Assembly: GCA_033182465.1 (NCBI GenBank)
Contig: CP137318.1
Coordinates: 1,488,001-1,552,000 of the forward strand
Length of the DNA: 64,000 nt
Direction: 5' to 3'
Source: Sanghuangporus weigelae
Lineage: Eukaryota; Basidiomycota; Agaricomycetes; Hymenochaetales; Hymenochaetaceae
Numbering within the stretch: the stretch's first letter is position 1; every line of letters begins with the position of its first letter. Position numbers and translations under genes: made by a program. Shown here one piece after another: positions 1 to 12,127 of the stretch. The notes below the pieces were generated by a model. The model did no database searches and was not told where the DNA came from. It was given only the letters and a program-made list of their open reading frames with translations.

Positions 1-726
1 CTCGGCATGAAGCCATTGAATAGCCACTATAGTTGTCCATCATATACTTATCCTTTTACGAAGGTGTGTTGCGACTCACAGATAGGCGTGATCCGTTTGG
101 AGTGTGGACAATATGCGTGATAGTTGGGAAGAGAAGGAACGCGGCCGTTACGCACTTCGGGCGTTCTCTGAGTGTCTAAAAGAGTAACAACATGTTAAGT
201 CCGGGAAGCAAAGTTGTATTTGACGGACATACCTGTAGAACTATCCATGAACCGACACTGTGTCCTATAAGAACAAGTTTGGCAGCAGAATCGAATGCGC
301 CAAGTATGACATCAATAGTTTCAATTATGGCTTCAATCTGCGATTCGAGGCGAGAAAAGTGTAGTGGGACTGGAGCCACAAGGGGAGAGTGTCCTATGAG
401 GGAATGTGCAAGGATCGCAAGAGAATCGGGGGCTGCTTCGTAGATGTGCGAGAGATATGATCTGTAGAAGTCGGCTAAGCCGGGGTTACCTGAAGCAAGC
501 ATCGTTTGATTTCTGCTATTGCATGCAGATGAGCATATTCACCAGGAACGAATAACAAGACTGTATTCGGTTTGGTGCTTTTGTCTTTGCATGGCCACCA
601 TAAGCAGTGGGCCGCGCTTCGGCCAAGTCTCTCTGAATGCGTGTATTCTAGTGCGACTGGGCAAGCATCCGGTTCAACAGAGTCTATTGTGGGGGAGGAT
701 ATAGGCTTGAGGAAAGGCGGGATCAT
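1..726 (-). CDS. Lipid droplet-associated hydrolase (LDAH/DUF2305 family), 3' part cut by window edge
   Basis: Serine hydrolase of the alpha/beta fold. Family members associate with lipid droplets and act on neutral lipid or sterol esters, though the true substrate is debated. Exon 1 starts at the ATG at 726 (MIPPFLKPI) and ends in LLFVPG; a short GT-AG intron (about 492-546) joins it to NPGLADFY, making the family signature VPGNPG. The nucleophile elbow GHSVGSW follows, then an intron (about 135-188) and an exon reading LLFPTITHI and TPNGSRLS, both typical of the family. A third intron leads to WLFNGFMP at the window start, so the C-terminus with the rest of the triad is missing. The start codon lies only 87 bp from that of SEC8 on the other strand, so the two must share a promoter. 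The family call is firm; the substrate is inferred. Confidence 0.85.
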
Positions 727-813
727 TGTTGATTGTAATGATCTGAGGCAACCGGCGCGTATGAACTTCGCGTCGATACGGCGTCGATCACACACGCTTG
801 ACGAGTTGAAGCC
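727..813. promoter_or_regulatory. Divergent promoter LDAH / SEC8
   Basis: Only 87 bp separate the two start codons, so both genes must be transcribed from this stretch or from within each other's 5' end. I see no TATA box. Confidence 0.5.
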
Positions 814-3800
814 ATGTCCAGGCAACAACCCTTTCCGTCGTCGAGTTCAAGACGGCAGAATAATAGTCACCCACCCGTCGCTTACGATGCTCGCTTCGAA
901 GGAACTCCTCCTCTCTCTGTCAGCAGACCCCAGTCTCGACCCATGACTCCAAGTTCATCAGGCGGCTCCAGTACAATTCGGCCGTCTCCAGCTCGTCCTG
1001 CACGCTCTGAACGACGTCCTAGGCATGCTTCGCAGTATTCTATAACCTCCATTTCTTCCCGTGACATCCCCTACGATGGTGCAAGCTTTGTCTCACAAGA
1101 CAGGGCGCCTTCAAGGTCTCAGGACACTATTTCGGATGGCATGCAGGACGACCAGACACCGTCTCCGGTCGCGCTCAAGGCAGTTCTTAATGCATTCCAG
1201 CAGGCTGGTGCTCAGCGAAAACGTGCTATGACCAATGGCACCCTTGAACGAGAGAAAGAACGAGAGCGAGAACTTGAGGAGGAAGCTCAACGACAACGGC
1301 GGTTACGAGACAAAGTCACTTCTCGACGAGTCAATGGAAAGGCCAAGGCAGTTGGAAACATTGATTGTGAGTGGAAGATCTCACATGTTCTGTCTCGATC
1401 TTTATGCATTTCCCGCAGCTGTGTTGGATCGTATCGAGGATGATTGGGCATTTGTTGCGGATCCAGACGTATGTTTAAGTTTAGACTTTGAGATCTGTAT
1501 CTTATGGTTTTATAGTTCAATCCAGTCGATCTGGCATTGCAGCTTTTGGAAAGTTCAACGTCCGGGAAAGATATAAAATCTTTTCGACAGACTGAATATA
1601 TGTTATCCAGAGCACTGAAGGGATCAGTAGACAGTAAGTTGGTGACGCACAAGTATTATGTGTATCTGACTTTTTTACATCCTAGAATATTACCAGGCAT
1701 TCGCGGCAGCTCTTCCGCATCATGCATATGTTCTCAGTCACCTGGATGCTACACAAAAACAGATTGTCGATGCTCGTGTAGCCTTACAAGAGGCGAAGGA
1801 TGCTTTAGGAACGAAGCGGTCAGATCTGGTTCAGCTATCGGTCCGTGGCCAGACTATAGAAGAGATGCTCGGTCTGTTGGACGAGATGTACGTATTCTGT
1901 CCTCATATCAGATAATTTATGCTCACTTTATGGATAGTGAGCATTTGAAGACAGTTCCTGAGTCACTTGAATCACTCATGTCAGAGAAGCGCCTCTTGCA
2001 AGCCGCTGGGCTTCTCGTCAGGAGTTTGAGAATTAGCAGAAAACCCGAGATGCTCGAGATAGGCGCTGTCTCTGACCTTCGTTCCTATCTCATTAGCCAG
2101 GAGACCGTGAGTTCCTACAAATTGAGTCTCCTTTGCATTTTCTTATCCTCTCGCTAGTCTTTACGAGATATTCTTATCGACGAGCTACATAGCCATTTAT
2201 TCTTGAAATCGTTTTGGTGTAAAAATCGATGGACCGCATATATTCCTAATCAGGCCACTTGTGCGTAGCAATTCTCTGTTAGTCGTTAGTTATGGTAGCT
2301 TGATGACTGCTTTGTTTAGTTCCGGAAGTCGAGTACGACAAAGAGGTGGCTTCTTTCAGTACGGAACAAAGTCCATCGCTATCAGGCTCTTCGTGCCCAT
2401 CACGCTTGAAGAAGTTTCTGAGCGACTTGGCGACAAAAGCGAATGACCCTCCACTCGATCTCAACGAAATTGACATGAGATCCAACTCTAACCAGACTCG
2501 CTCGTTTTCTGTGGCATCTTTGTCGAGCTTGACTAATCGTGAACAGGCTTATAATCCCGAGAGAGATTCGTTCGCTTATTTAGAGACGCTATTAGAATCT
2601 CTGGCTGTTCTAGGGAAATTAGGCAGCGCTTTGGACATCATCAGCCAAAGGCTTTCGACCGAGATATATACCCTGGTCGAACAAACCGTCGACGAGGTGC
2701 ACGAGAGAGCTGAGTTGAGCCAACGCTCAACTTTCTTCGCACCTGGCGTACGCCCGTCAAGCGTCTATGTTTTTGCAATCGAGGATGGGTCAGCGGATAT
2801 GTCGATGGCAGTGACTGCATCGTCGTTACGTCTTGCTGCGCTCGAGTCCATGGAGAGACAGACCGATCATGAGATTCTCCGAGATCTTTTCTGGACGCTA
2901 TACTCGAAGCTTGATGCTGTGACACAGGGACTTCGAGTGGTATATGAGGTCTCTAACCGTATTGGCTCCGTGAGGCGTCCTAGTTGATAGTTTCGGATGA
3001 ACGTGAACTGACTTTCATTCCAGCGCCGAGACTTTAAGGATTCCTCGGGAGCGAAACCCGGTAACCTGTTTCCTCTGGCTGAAATATGGCTACCCATACA
3101 AAGCGAAGTATGTTGTCTAGCTTTGTCCTTTTCATACCATGTGTTTAAATATTCTTAGATCCGGACTCTCCTGAATGACTATCTCAGCGATGAGGAAAAA
3201 GGAAGGACTGCTGGTCGCAATCCCATCTCTTCCATTAATGAGATACTACGGGAAGCTAAATTTTATCGCGACCGTGGCAAGGTATACAGACATGAATGAA
3301 TTCGTTGTCCTTTGTATTGATTAATTTTCTTCAGCAAGTATTTCGGTTTGCAGATGCGGATCCCAAGATCATGAGCAAATCTCTTCGTGCATACGAAGAC
3401 GAATTAAATCATATTTTACGGGATACTGTTCCCGGTCTTGTACAGGGCGCATTAGAAACGGCGGTTCAGACCATGCTCTCTCAACTTGGAAATGACGACC
3501 GTTTATTAGGTGCCGACCACCATCGACTCCTTGTTCGGCCGGACGCCTTCCATGTTAGCGTACTTTTCCAGCCTACTTTGGCATTCTTGACAAGAGTGGC
3601 GGATGTATTGCCCTCTGGTTTGGAGTCAACGAGGGCGTCTACGGAATTATTGGATGATTTCGTCCTTAACGTATATCTCCCCCAGTTAGAGGAGAAATCA
3701 ACCCTTCTCTTCCATAACATTGTGACTGGCCATGATGCCTTTTTGGTTGATCCGGCGTCGTTGAAACTCTCTCCACAGCCTCTGCTAAAGGTACATTCGT

Positions 3801-5355
3801 TTCATTTCATCTCCTTTTCATCAGTGCTCACGACGCTCACCTGTCAAATAGGCTTGCACGCAACTGATGGCTTTAATCAACTCCCTTTGCGCTATGCTCA
3901 GGACAACGCCCTTCCACCGAGACAATTACTCTCGGCTCATTCTGAGTGTCATTATCCAGTTCTATCAGCGATGCAGCGATCGCTTCCAGGATGTCGTTTC
4001 GCGGAACAGTCTTGATCTGACGGATACTCGGTTACTCGTGGCTGCTCGTTGGGCCCAAGAAGAAGAACTGGGCAACTGCCTCAGCAAAGTGATGGACCAG
4101 GTTAGAGGGAATGGTCTTATTTATCCGTGCATTATTCTGACTGAGCATACGCAGGAGGATGGCGAAGATCTATCAAACGCTTGCAACACGGAGACGCGAA
4201 TAGAACTGGGACTTATGGATAAATCCGATATTACGAAAGAGGATTTGTTAGGATCCGTTCATGATCTATCGTTTCTCAGTAGTCTGTATCATAGCATTGT
4301 ACGCCCACCTTTGCTTTCTCGAACCCCGTGAACTAACTTTTTTTTTCTCGTATAGACATGGTTCGTTGACCAACTTCGGAGCTTAAGGTCCTCTTCGGAG
4401 GATGTCATGTCGCCTTCTTCCGCTACTTCTCCCATGCTTTCCCTTTTGCCAACGCTTTCTATCGGCGGGCAGTTGCAGCTACCCTTATCGACCGATATGG
4501 GGGAGTGCGTAGTTCTCTATTTGACCTTATCCCTTTATGTGACTCACGAACCTACTAGGCGTTTTGGTTCGCTAATTCTAACGTACGAGCAACTTGCGCG
4601 GATAGTGTTATTTACTATTCGCATTGATATCCGATGTCGAGCTATATACTACTTGACTGCAGCCTTACGCCATGTATGTCATTTCAACATTTCTCGCAGG
4701 TCATCACTGACCTCCATGAAGGGGAACTACCGCATAGATCAGGAAGACAGCGAGCCAGATCCTCACGTCATAGATCTAAATACGCAACTTGGACAAGCCG
4801 ATGAGTGTATTTGCACAACCTTACCTGAAAAGGAACGACGGTAAGTATCGTCGTCGCGCTTATTTACTATGCTCTGAGAGTCTTCCGTAGATTCGTCTTC
4901 GAGGGCCTTGAGACTTTGATGGAAGAACTCCTTATCTCAAATGCTCGAAGCATACGTTTTGCGAACGTACATGGAATCAGGAAGATCCTTAGGAACGTCA
5001 TCGCTGTCAAGCAAAACCTCAAAACACTCTCTAGCTACTCTCCGAAGTCGGAGTTCGATCGTGCCAGAGAATTCTATGGGCTATTTTCCCTTGGACCACA
5101 AGTACGTGACGTATGATACTCTTCGGATAAACGTGGAAGCTTATGAATCCTACGTAGGGATTGCTGGAAAATATCAAGAAGGAGAAGAGATTCACGTTCG
5201 AAGAATATCAGGCGATGCTAAACTTGCAATGCGGAGTAGATCAGACGACTGGCCAAGCTGGCGTCAATCAAGCCTCAGACAGAAATTATAGTATGTATGT
5301 TATCGAGTTGCATGGACTCGATTTGGAACACTCCAGTGGAGAGCCCACTTCATAA
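814..5355 (+). CDS. SEC8: Exocyst complex component Sec8 (EXOC4)
   Basis: Subunit of the octameric exocyst, which tethers secretory vesicles to the plasma membrane at hyphal tips and septa. The ATG at 814 opens a Ser/Arg-rich disordered leader of roughly 120 residues. A basic coiled coil (EREKERERELEEE) comes next, then the conserved Sec8 N-terminal region across several introns: LDRIEDDWAFV, YYQAFAAALPHHAYVLSHL and LLQAAGLLVRSLR. Later exons carry the block around LHSHLFLKSFWC and a long helical-rod C-terminus ending in KRFTFEEYQAMLNLQCGV and a stop at 5355. I traced splices at 1367-1418, after DPD (about 1471), after GSVD and after LGPQ, all GT-AG and phase-consistent. The gene converges on the LYR gene, with 82 bp between stops. 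The central exons were not all joined, so total length (about 1,150 residues) is an estimate. Confidence 0.9.
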
Positions 5356-5437
5356 CTCTCTTTCGAGTACTCTTATCCATTAGATTAGTTGTCTTCGTAT
5401 ATATCTACTAGGCGTCTGTAGATTCTACATTAGCGCG

Positions 5438-6723
5438 CTATAATTTATCGCCTCTCCGTTTGGACTTCTTTCCTTCATCCATTTTTTGGGCACGTTGTAC
5501 CCATGCCAAACTAGCCTCGTCGATTAAGGGTAGTCGGGAAGACGTGTGGTGTAGACCTGCGGAATTTGCTTGCTTCATCAGACTGACCCCGTATGATGCC
5601 GATTCTCGTGGCTGTCCATCTCTCATAAACTTCCTGTGCAAGTAGGTTAGCAGCGGCACATCGGTAAGAAGCTGGCGATGGGTTCTTCGAAGGAATCTCG
5701 TTGGAAACACCGGAGCAGGAGAGTTCGCTAAAGTTTCCTCTTGACCAGTGCTCTCAGCTTCGTCTTTCTTTGCCAAAGCCGCCCGCTCGCGGCGTGGAAC
5801 AGGCCATTGACGAACATTGCTAGTAGCCATGCTCTCCAATGATTCCAACAATCCACTGTCCTGAAATCCACCTTCAGCCAACCCAAATTCCTCCATCTTC
5901 CGGATTCGATCTGAACCAGAGAAATGCTCCACAATGCCCGCCCCTACATCTATCGCCGAAACTGAAACTTGTAACGGCGGCTTTACTCTCCTCAGCTCCT
6001 CCGAGAAGAATCGCCATCGCGCGTTTACTTCGCGTCGCTTGCTTAAAGGACCGAGGAGACGAGCCTCTTCAGATGAAGGATCCACACGAGTCGACAGAGA
6101 AGGGGGTGTTTTGAGCTGTTGCGGGTGTAGGCCCTTGTCCGAACTTCGGGAGAAGGATGAGCCTAAAAGAGCAACCAATTCTTTTGAGAAGGCTGGAGGA
6201 CGAGATTCTTCGACACCAGGAATAATGGGCGGCGGCACCTCGGTCGCTTTGGAGTGACGAAAAGGCTCGCGTGCATTTCAGCATACAAGGATAAACCAGT
6301 CAAATAAACCACACGATACGCTACCTCTAGGAGCTCCCAGCGAAGTTTGCCTATTCGACCATATGCAAGATTTAGTACTCTCATGAAGGCGTGCTTGTGC
6401 CCATCGTTAGCAGCTTTGAGCCTCCTAAGATCCTGCATTAATGTTTTAGTACGCCATTCTCGAATAAGGCTTGCTACATACCCGAGACAATCTCTTCAAT
6501 TTCACAGACGAGCTCTTCCTGTTTCGTGAGATTGCTTGGGCAGCCGCATCGACGTCGTCGCGGCATTTAAAACGGAAAAATGCCCTATTCAAACGGTTGG
6601 CTCAGCAAAGTTGACTCTCAATGTGTAAGTGCTATACCTGAGATACCCATAGGGCAATTTGTTCGCTTCACGAAGAAGCGATCTATACAGAGATTTTACG
6701 ACTGTATTTGGCGAAGAGGACAT
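5438..6723 (-). CDS. LYR-motif protein, Cup1-like (probably mitochondrial)
   Basis: LYR proteins bind the mitochondrial acyl-carrier protein and help assemble respiratory or ribosomal complexes. The start is the ATG at 6723, in a short first exon (MSSSPNTVVKSLYRSLLREANKLP) that carries the diagnostic LYR tripeptide. Exon 2 reads AFFRFKCRDDVDAAAQAIS and ends KLKRLSR. Exon 3, after a 49-nt intron with an ACTAAA branch, reads DLRRLKAANDGHKHAFMRVL and ends WELLE. The large last exon starts PFRHSKATEVPPP and ends KRRGDKL at 5438. It is longer than simple LYRM proteins because of a C-terminal extension with WRFFSEELRRVKPP, which resembles fungal Cup1-type LYR proteins. Assignment to Cup1 is from memory of the domain layout; the LYR motif itself is plainly visible. 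Confidence 0.65.
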
Positions 6724-7351
6724 GGAAAACAGGAAGGTTCGGGTCGGGAAGATCGTTGTGAAGGGCGTGGGAACAGCTGCTTCGCCTGAAGACTGAAGAC
6801 TTTATTTGGGTCTGCTACGTGTGATCTTAACACCGGAGGGATACACCGAGGATACTGTCTTCTACTACTTGTGTGCTTTGCCACAAATTGCCAGCTCACA
6901 TGTACCTACACGTACACGATTTTTGACAGCTACTACGAGAGATTAGCGCACCACTTTACAGTAAACAATGGCTACGCAGACGAGTTATTCTCTTTTCTCA
7001 GATTTTGATCGCGCCTCTATGCCATAGCGGTGTTCACGGCGCTCCTGGTGCTATGGAACATACTCGGCTATTTCTAGGCTCGGGCTTTGAGAACGCCACT
7101 AGTGTCCTCTAACTTTAGTAGTCGCCCTCACGATGCGCCTTTTTCCCCTCTGCGCGCCTCCTCGGTTGGGAAGATTGTCGGGTGTACAGCGCTTGTCGGC
7201 AAGGATGTTTCTTCTTTTAGATCTGTGTAATTCTATCCGAGATTGCTTGCAACATGGCGTTCGCAATGTCATCAACACGAGATTGAAGAATATAAAGCAT
7301 CGCTAATAGGCCGAGCTTTACTGTATAGGGCTTCAACAACTCTGCGCCGAT
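6724..7351. promoter_or_regulatory. 628-bp promoter region of the endoglucanase, with TATA box
   Basis: No gene is visible between the divergent LYR and endoglucanase starts. A TATAAA sits at 7291-7296, 55 bp before the endoglucanase ATG, as expected for a strongly inducible cellulase gene. The many small open frames here lack recognisable protein. Confidence 0.5.
7291..7296 (+). promoter_or_regulatory. TATA box of the GH5 gene
   Basis: TATAAA, 55 bp upstream of the ATG at 7352. Confidence 0.5.
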
Positions 7352-9227
7352 ATGAAGCGTGTTGCACTTTCCATCGCAGTCTTTGCACCTCTCGCGTATG
7401 CTCAGTCTGGAGTAAGTACTCAAATGTAATCTATAGCCTTCACTCTCTGATTCTTGTCTGTCCAGCTCTATGGACAATGTAAGCCCTTTGTTAAGCTCGA
7501 CGATAGCCACCTCGGAATAACAACTCACAATTGAAGGTGGAGGGATTGGTTGGAGTAGGTCTCCTCTCTCTCTAGGTCTCTATCCCATTCTGATGGATTT
7601 CTTCTTTCTTCTAGGTGGTGCTACGACTTGCGCTTCGGGTAGCGTGTGCACTGCCTTAAATCCCTGTTCGTTATTACTTCACCTCTTTTTCTTGAGTTGC
7701 TAAAGTTCAGCCCTTTAGACTACTCGCAATGCCTTCCAGGGACAGCCGCACCGTCAGGACCCTCCGCGCCCTCAATCCCATTCATGGGTGGAGTTAACAC
7801 CGCAGGCTATGATTTCAGCGTGGTAAGCGTCAGCATCAAGGCTCTATATTGACTTCAAAGGATTAACGCTGTCATCGGAGGCGACCGACGGATCGTTCAC
7901 TGGAACCGGTGTATCTCCACCTGTCGCACAATTTAGCCACTTTACCAGCCAGGGAGCCAATATTTTCCGCATTCGTACGTATGATACACTCGCATGCATA
8001 CATACCTTCTCTTACGAATGATGCTTTAGCATTTGCATGGCAATTGATGACTCCTACCGTCGGAGGTCCCATCAATGAAACATTCTTCCAAATGTACGCC
8101 TTGTTTACGTCGTAGATGTTTGTGATCTAATGTTCCTTTATACAGTTATGATAGTACAGTTCAGACAGCACTGTCATCGGGGAGCAATGTCCATGTCATT
8201 TTGGATATCGTAAGTTCATATTATACTTTCATAGAAATATGACAAAATCGATCAGCGAGCAGCATAACTATGCCCGTTGGAACGGGGCAATCATTGCTCA
8301 GGGAGGACCAACCAATGACCAATTCGCTTCTCTTTGGTCTCAAGTCGCCCAGAAATATGCGAGCGAATCTCGCGTTATAGTGAGTTTTCCTGTTGGTCAT
8401 AGAGCCATTCTTAAGTAACAGGTCCATCTCTTCGTACAGTTTGGGGTCATGAACGAGCCGCATGACATTCCAGACATCAAGACTTGGGCTGGTTCTGTCC
8501 AAACAGCAGTAAACGCTATCCGTGCCGCTGGAGCAACTTCGCAATTCATTTTAATTCCCGGATCGAGCTGGTCTTCCGCCCAAGCCCTTCCGACAGAGGC
8601 GGGCCCTGACCTCCTTACTGTGACTGATCCTGCAGGCGGAACTTCCAAGCTGCTCTTTGATGGTGAGTGGAAGTGAACATGTTCCTTCTAAATTTGCTGA
8701 AAAGTGTTGTTCAGTCCACAAGTACCTTGACAGTGACAACTCCGGTACACACCCAGGTATGCAGCAACTTGTTTCTTATGGTATTTATCCTGATCTTACA
8801 TTATTCTTTCTCTCCTCATTCAGACTGCACGACGGACAATGTTCAAGTCTTCCAGACACTTGTCAACTGGCTCAAGACAAACGGCAACCGTCAGGCAATC
8901 CTGTCCGAGACTGGAGGCGGAAATACCGATTCCTGCGTTACTGAGTACGTCTCAAGCCCCTGCAGAATGCATTCTTTATGCTAATGGATGGACAGGCTCA
9001 AGTCTCAGCTCTCCTTCGTCAAGGAGAACTCGGACTCTATCGTCGGATTTACTGCTTGGGCTGCCGGCGCATTCGATACAACTTACGTTTTAACCCTGAC
9101 GCCCTTTAATAACGGGACAGACCAGCTTCTCTGGACTGAAGCCAGTAAGTAGCTGGCGTACGACTTCATTGAACTAACTGCTAATGTCACTGAATTGCCT
9201 CTCGTAGTCAAACCAAATCTGCCGTGA
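7352..9227 (+). CDS. Secreted endo-beta-1,4-glucanase, GH5 with N-terminal CBM1
   Basis: Hydrolyses internal beta-1,4 bonds of cellulose outside the cell. The ATG at 7352 opens a 19-residue signal peptide (MKRVALSIAVFAPLAYAQS). A CBM1 follows, LYGQCGGIGW to YYSQCLPG, with its four cysteines. A short Pro/Ser linker (TAAPSGPSAPSIP) leads to the GH5 barrel starting GGVNTAGYDF. The acid/base Glu is in MNEPHD (about 8449) and the nucleophile Glu in LSETGGGN (about 8905). The C-terminus ends IKPNLP at 9227. The CBM1 is spread over five exons, including 13-nt (7466-7478) and 18-nt (7537-7554) microexons; each junction was checked for phase. Total length is about 380 residues. The subfamily (probably GH5_5) is inferred from layout. 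Confidence 0.93.
7466..7478 (+). other. 13-nt microexon in CBM1
   Basis: Encodes LYGQ plus the first base of Cys. It is flanked by an intron ending TGTCCAG and one starting GTAAGC. It is needed to restore GLYGQCGG. Confidence 0.75.
7537..7554 (+). other. 18-nt microexon in CBM1
   Basis: Encodes the rest of Cys, GGIGW and the first base of Ser. The donor is GTAGGT at 7555. It joins precisely to SGATTCASG in the next exon. Confidence 0.75.
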
Positions 9228-9480
9228 AACGGAGATTCCTTTACTTCATTTCTCCATTCTCTAAACCGAGCCTCCTAGAAGATTGAAGTTAACTAATTAT
9301 CTGGGCTGTATATCTATAAAAACCGGAATAAATTCTTTGCCTAAATTGTTTTGCTTATAGGTTGTTTGTCACGATTTCGTTGTGACGATACTGTCGTCAC
9401 GTAAATTGGAGAGGAATTCTGAACCTCGAGTCCAAACTCACACCCTATGCAATCGGTAGTGCAGTACATATTCTCGACTG

Positions 9481-11915
9481 ATGGTAGGCAACAAGGCACT
9501 TTTGATGGCATTGCATTGAACAATGTCGCCAGGCGCCCGCAAAGAAGAAGAACCTGAATTCTACTGGTCTTGGCCGTGCAATTATCAATCAGAAGTCCAG
9601 GGATGCTCGTCAGGCGCAGGAATCCAATCTGGTCGGTCTGTTTGCTACGATGGCAAGGGGCTCGGGCTGATGTGCCAACAGTATACAACAGATGTCGACT
9701 CATCAAGCAAACTTCGATCGATGACGGAAGAAAAAGATCTAGACGAGTTTCTCAATACAGCTCAGTTGGCTGCGACCGATTTCACCGCTGGTATGCGAAC
9801 TGTCCAATCCATGAAGACAATGGACATACAGTGATGAATGACAGAGCGACAGAACATTTCTATCATTCAAACTCCAAGTGCTAGTGCGACTTCAGCGCAT
9901 AACCCGTTCCTTCTCTCAGATCAGGATGAGAAGCAAGCTCTTGAGAAGCACCGACAAAACAAGGCGCGTTTACAAGTGCCTCGACGACCTCCATGGGATC
10001 GAGGTATGACGAATGCACAGCTGGAGAGGCAAGAACGTGATGCATTTTTAGAGTGGAGGAGAGGCCTTGCACAGTAGGTATCGTATTCTCTAACTTATTT
10101 ATAATTGATTGTTCATCTTCCGCTCTTCCGTCAGGCTGCAAGATGAGATGGGCCTGCTGTTGACACCTTTTGAGCGAAATCTAGAAGTCTGGAGGCAGCT
10201 CTGGAGGGTCCTTGAAAGATCACATCTAGTTGTCCAGATAGTCGACGCTCGAAACCCGCTGCGCTTCCGGTGCGAGGATTTGGAAGTATACGTCAAAGAC
10301 ATGGGAACTGCAGAAGGCGAATATGGTAGTGGACGAGGCAGACGAAAGTCTATGTTATTAATAAATAAAGCTGATTTGCTAACACCCGAACAAAGGTGGG
10401 CGCTATTCAATGCTATTTTCAAGAGGACGTCGGTTTGTTGATTTTTTCAGGCGTTATTGGGCAGACTACTTTGATGGACAACATGTTGCATACGCCTTTT
10501 TCTCTGCTGCAAATGCGGTAGCGCTTCAAGAGGCGCGCAGAGTTACTTCTCAAAATGGGCGCCATGAAGAAGCAAGGTCTGTGAGGAGAGCAAATTCAGT
10601 TGCGACAATTTGACTAATAACATCTTCAGCGACGAGCCTTCAGAATCTCCAGCATCTCCAACTTCCCGCGAACCGTCGGAATCGGAAAGTGATGAGAGCA
10701 GCTCAAAAAGCGACGAGAGTGATGAGTCCCATATCGATCTCCTTAAATTTGGCGAAGAGGAAGACATTGAAGATCCCAGAACAAAGGTTCTGAGTGAAAT
10801 AGAGCTCGAGGCTCTCTTCCTTCGTTGTTCACCGGACTTAAATCGTGTGTTGGACCTCGGGTGTGCTATGCCTTCAACCATACTTACTTAAGACCCTGTA
10901 GTATTTGCCGATGCAGACGGGAAAGCACCATCGAAACATGTCGTTGGCCTCGTTGGGTATCCAAATGTTGGGAAGTCGAGCACGATCAATTCTCTCCTGG
11001 GCGAGAAGAAAGTCAGTGTCTCGTCGACACCAGGAAAAACGAAGCATTTCCAAACAATAAATCTTTCGCCGTCGATCATGCTCTGCGATTGCCCTGGTCT
11101 TGTATATCCCCAGTTTGCGACTACTAAAGCGGAGTTAGTCTGTGACGGTGTCTTGCCTATAGACCAACTGAGAGAATATACTGGACCCTCCTCCCTCGTT
11201 GTCAGGCGAATACCGAAAGCGATTCTGGAAGCTACATACGGACTAACTATTCGTACGAGGACGGAGGAAGAAGGTGGTGATGACATGGTCACTGCCGAAG
11301 ATCTGTTAACAGCTTATGCTAGTAAGTCAGGAATCACTGCACGACACCTAATGCTTAACTAGATCCGTTGCGCTTCCAGTTGCACGAGGCTTTGCTCGCT
11401 CTGGTCAAGGGAACCCTGACGAAGCCCGTGCGGCACGATACATTCTGAAAGATTACGTCAATGCTAAACTCCTTTATTGCCATCCACCACCCGGGGTTTC
11501 TGACCAGGACTTCAATTCTCGAGCACACGAATACATACTGAGTCGATTGGCTCGGCGTAAACGAGCGCCGGCCACCAGAGTCACCAAAAATGCAGATACG
11601 TATCTTAACACAGGGGAAGACACAAAGCAGAACAACAAAGTTCATTCGGTCGATGATTCGTTTTTCTCTGCCGAGTCGACTTTATCTGCGCGACCATTTT
11701 TACAGGGACCTGGTCGTCACGGTCAGACCTTCTCCCGCTCGAATCTGTATCCACACCAGAAAGTCGTAAATGACGATGGTACACCCCTTCAGAGTCGTCG
11801 TGCACGCATCGCGTCAGTTTTAGCAGCGAATGGTGGTGAAATAGGCGGAAAAAGTAAGAAACACTTTAAAGGAAATAAAAGGGTAAAACAGAGAAGCGGA
11901 AAGGGCTACGATTAA
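9481..11915 (+). CDS. LSG1: Large-subunit GTPase Lsg1 (60S export/maturation)
   Basis: Cytoplasmic circularly permuted GTPase that releases the export adaptor Nmd3 from pre-60S subunits. The permuted motif order is visible: G4 (NKAD, about 10366) comes before G1 (GYPNVGKSS, about 10955), then the switch SSTPGKTKHFQT and G3 (DCPGL). Other family blocks are TGLGRAIINQKS, KLRSMTEEKDLDEFL, VPRRPPWDRGM, LLLTPFERNLEVWRQLWRV and VLPIDQLREY, with a basic tail KHFKGNKRVKQRSGKGYD. No in-frame ATG precedes the first long exon. The solution is ATG at 9481-9483 followed at once by a 49-nt intron (9484-9532), giving MAPAKKKN. The next intron (9632-9681) has an unusual GTCGGT donor, and another follows FTA. 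An acidic Ser/Glu insert (about 10630-10720) interrupts the GTPase region. Confidence 0.95.
9484..9532 (+). other. Intron immediately after the LSG1 start codon
   Basis: GTAGGC...GCCAG, 49 nt. Splicing joins ATG directly to GCG CCC GCA AAG. Without it the conserved N-terminus has no start codon in frame. Confidence 0.65.
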
Positions 11916-12127
11916 ACTGTATCACTAGCTTGTTTTAATTTACATTGAGCATTAGTGTGCTAGTAGAATATTCGTCAATAGGCTTTTTGTAAGTGGCCGC
12001 AACCAACAAATTCTCACGATGATCTGCGCGTCCAAAATTTTGGATGAGTGACGGCCTCACTTTACACATCCGCTCAGTAAAGCTATAACTTCCATATCTA
12101 CTTTTCTTGTCTCGCGTTCACACCATA

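Noticed and set aside
9341-9706. 121-codon open frame opposite the LSG1 5' end
   Set aside because: Shadow of LSG1 exons; no family features.
12107-12127. Upstream TTG start for RRP5
   Set aside because: Nuclear fungal genes start at ATG; ATG at 12128 is in the same frame. The same reasoning set the starts of SEC3, SNAPC1-like, Ima1-like and F-box-like genes.
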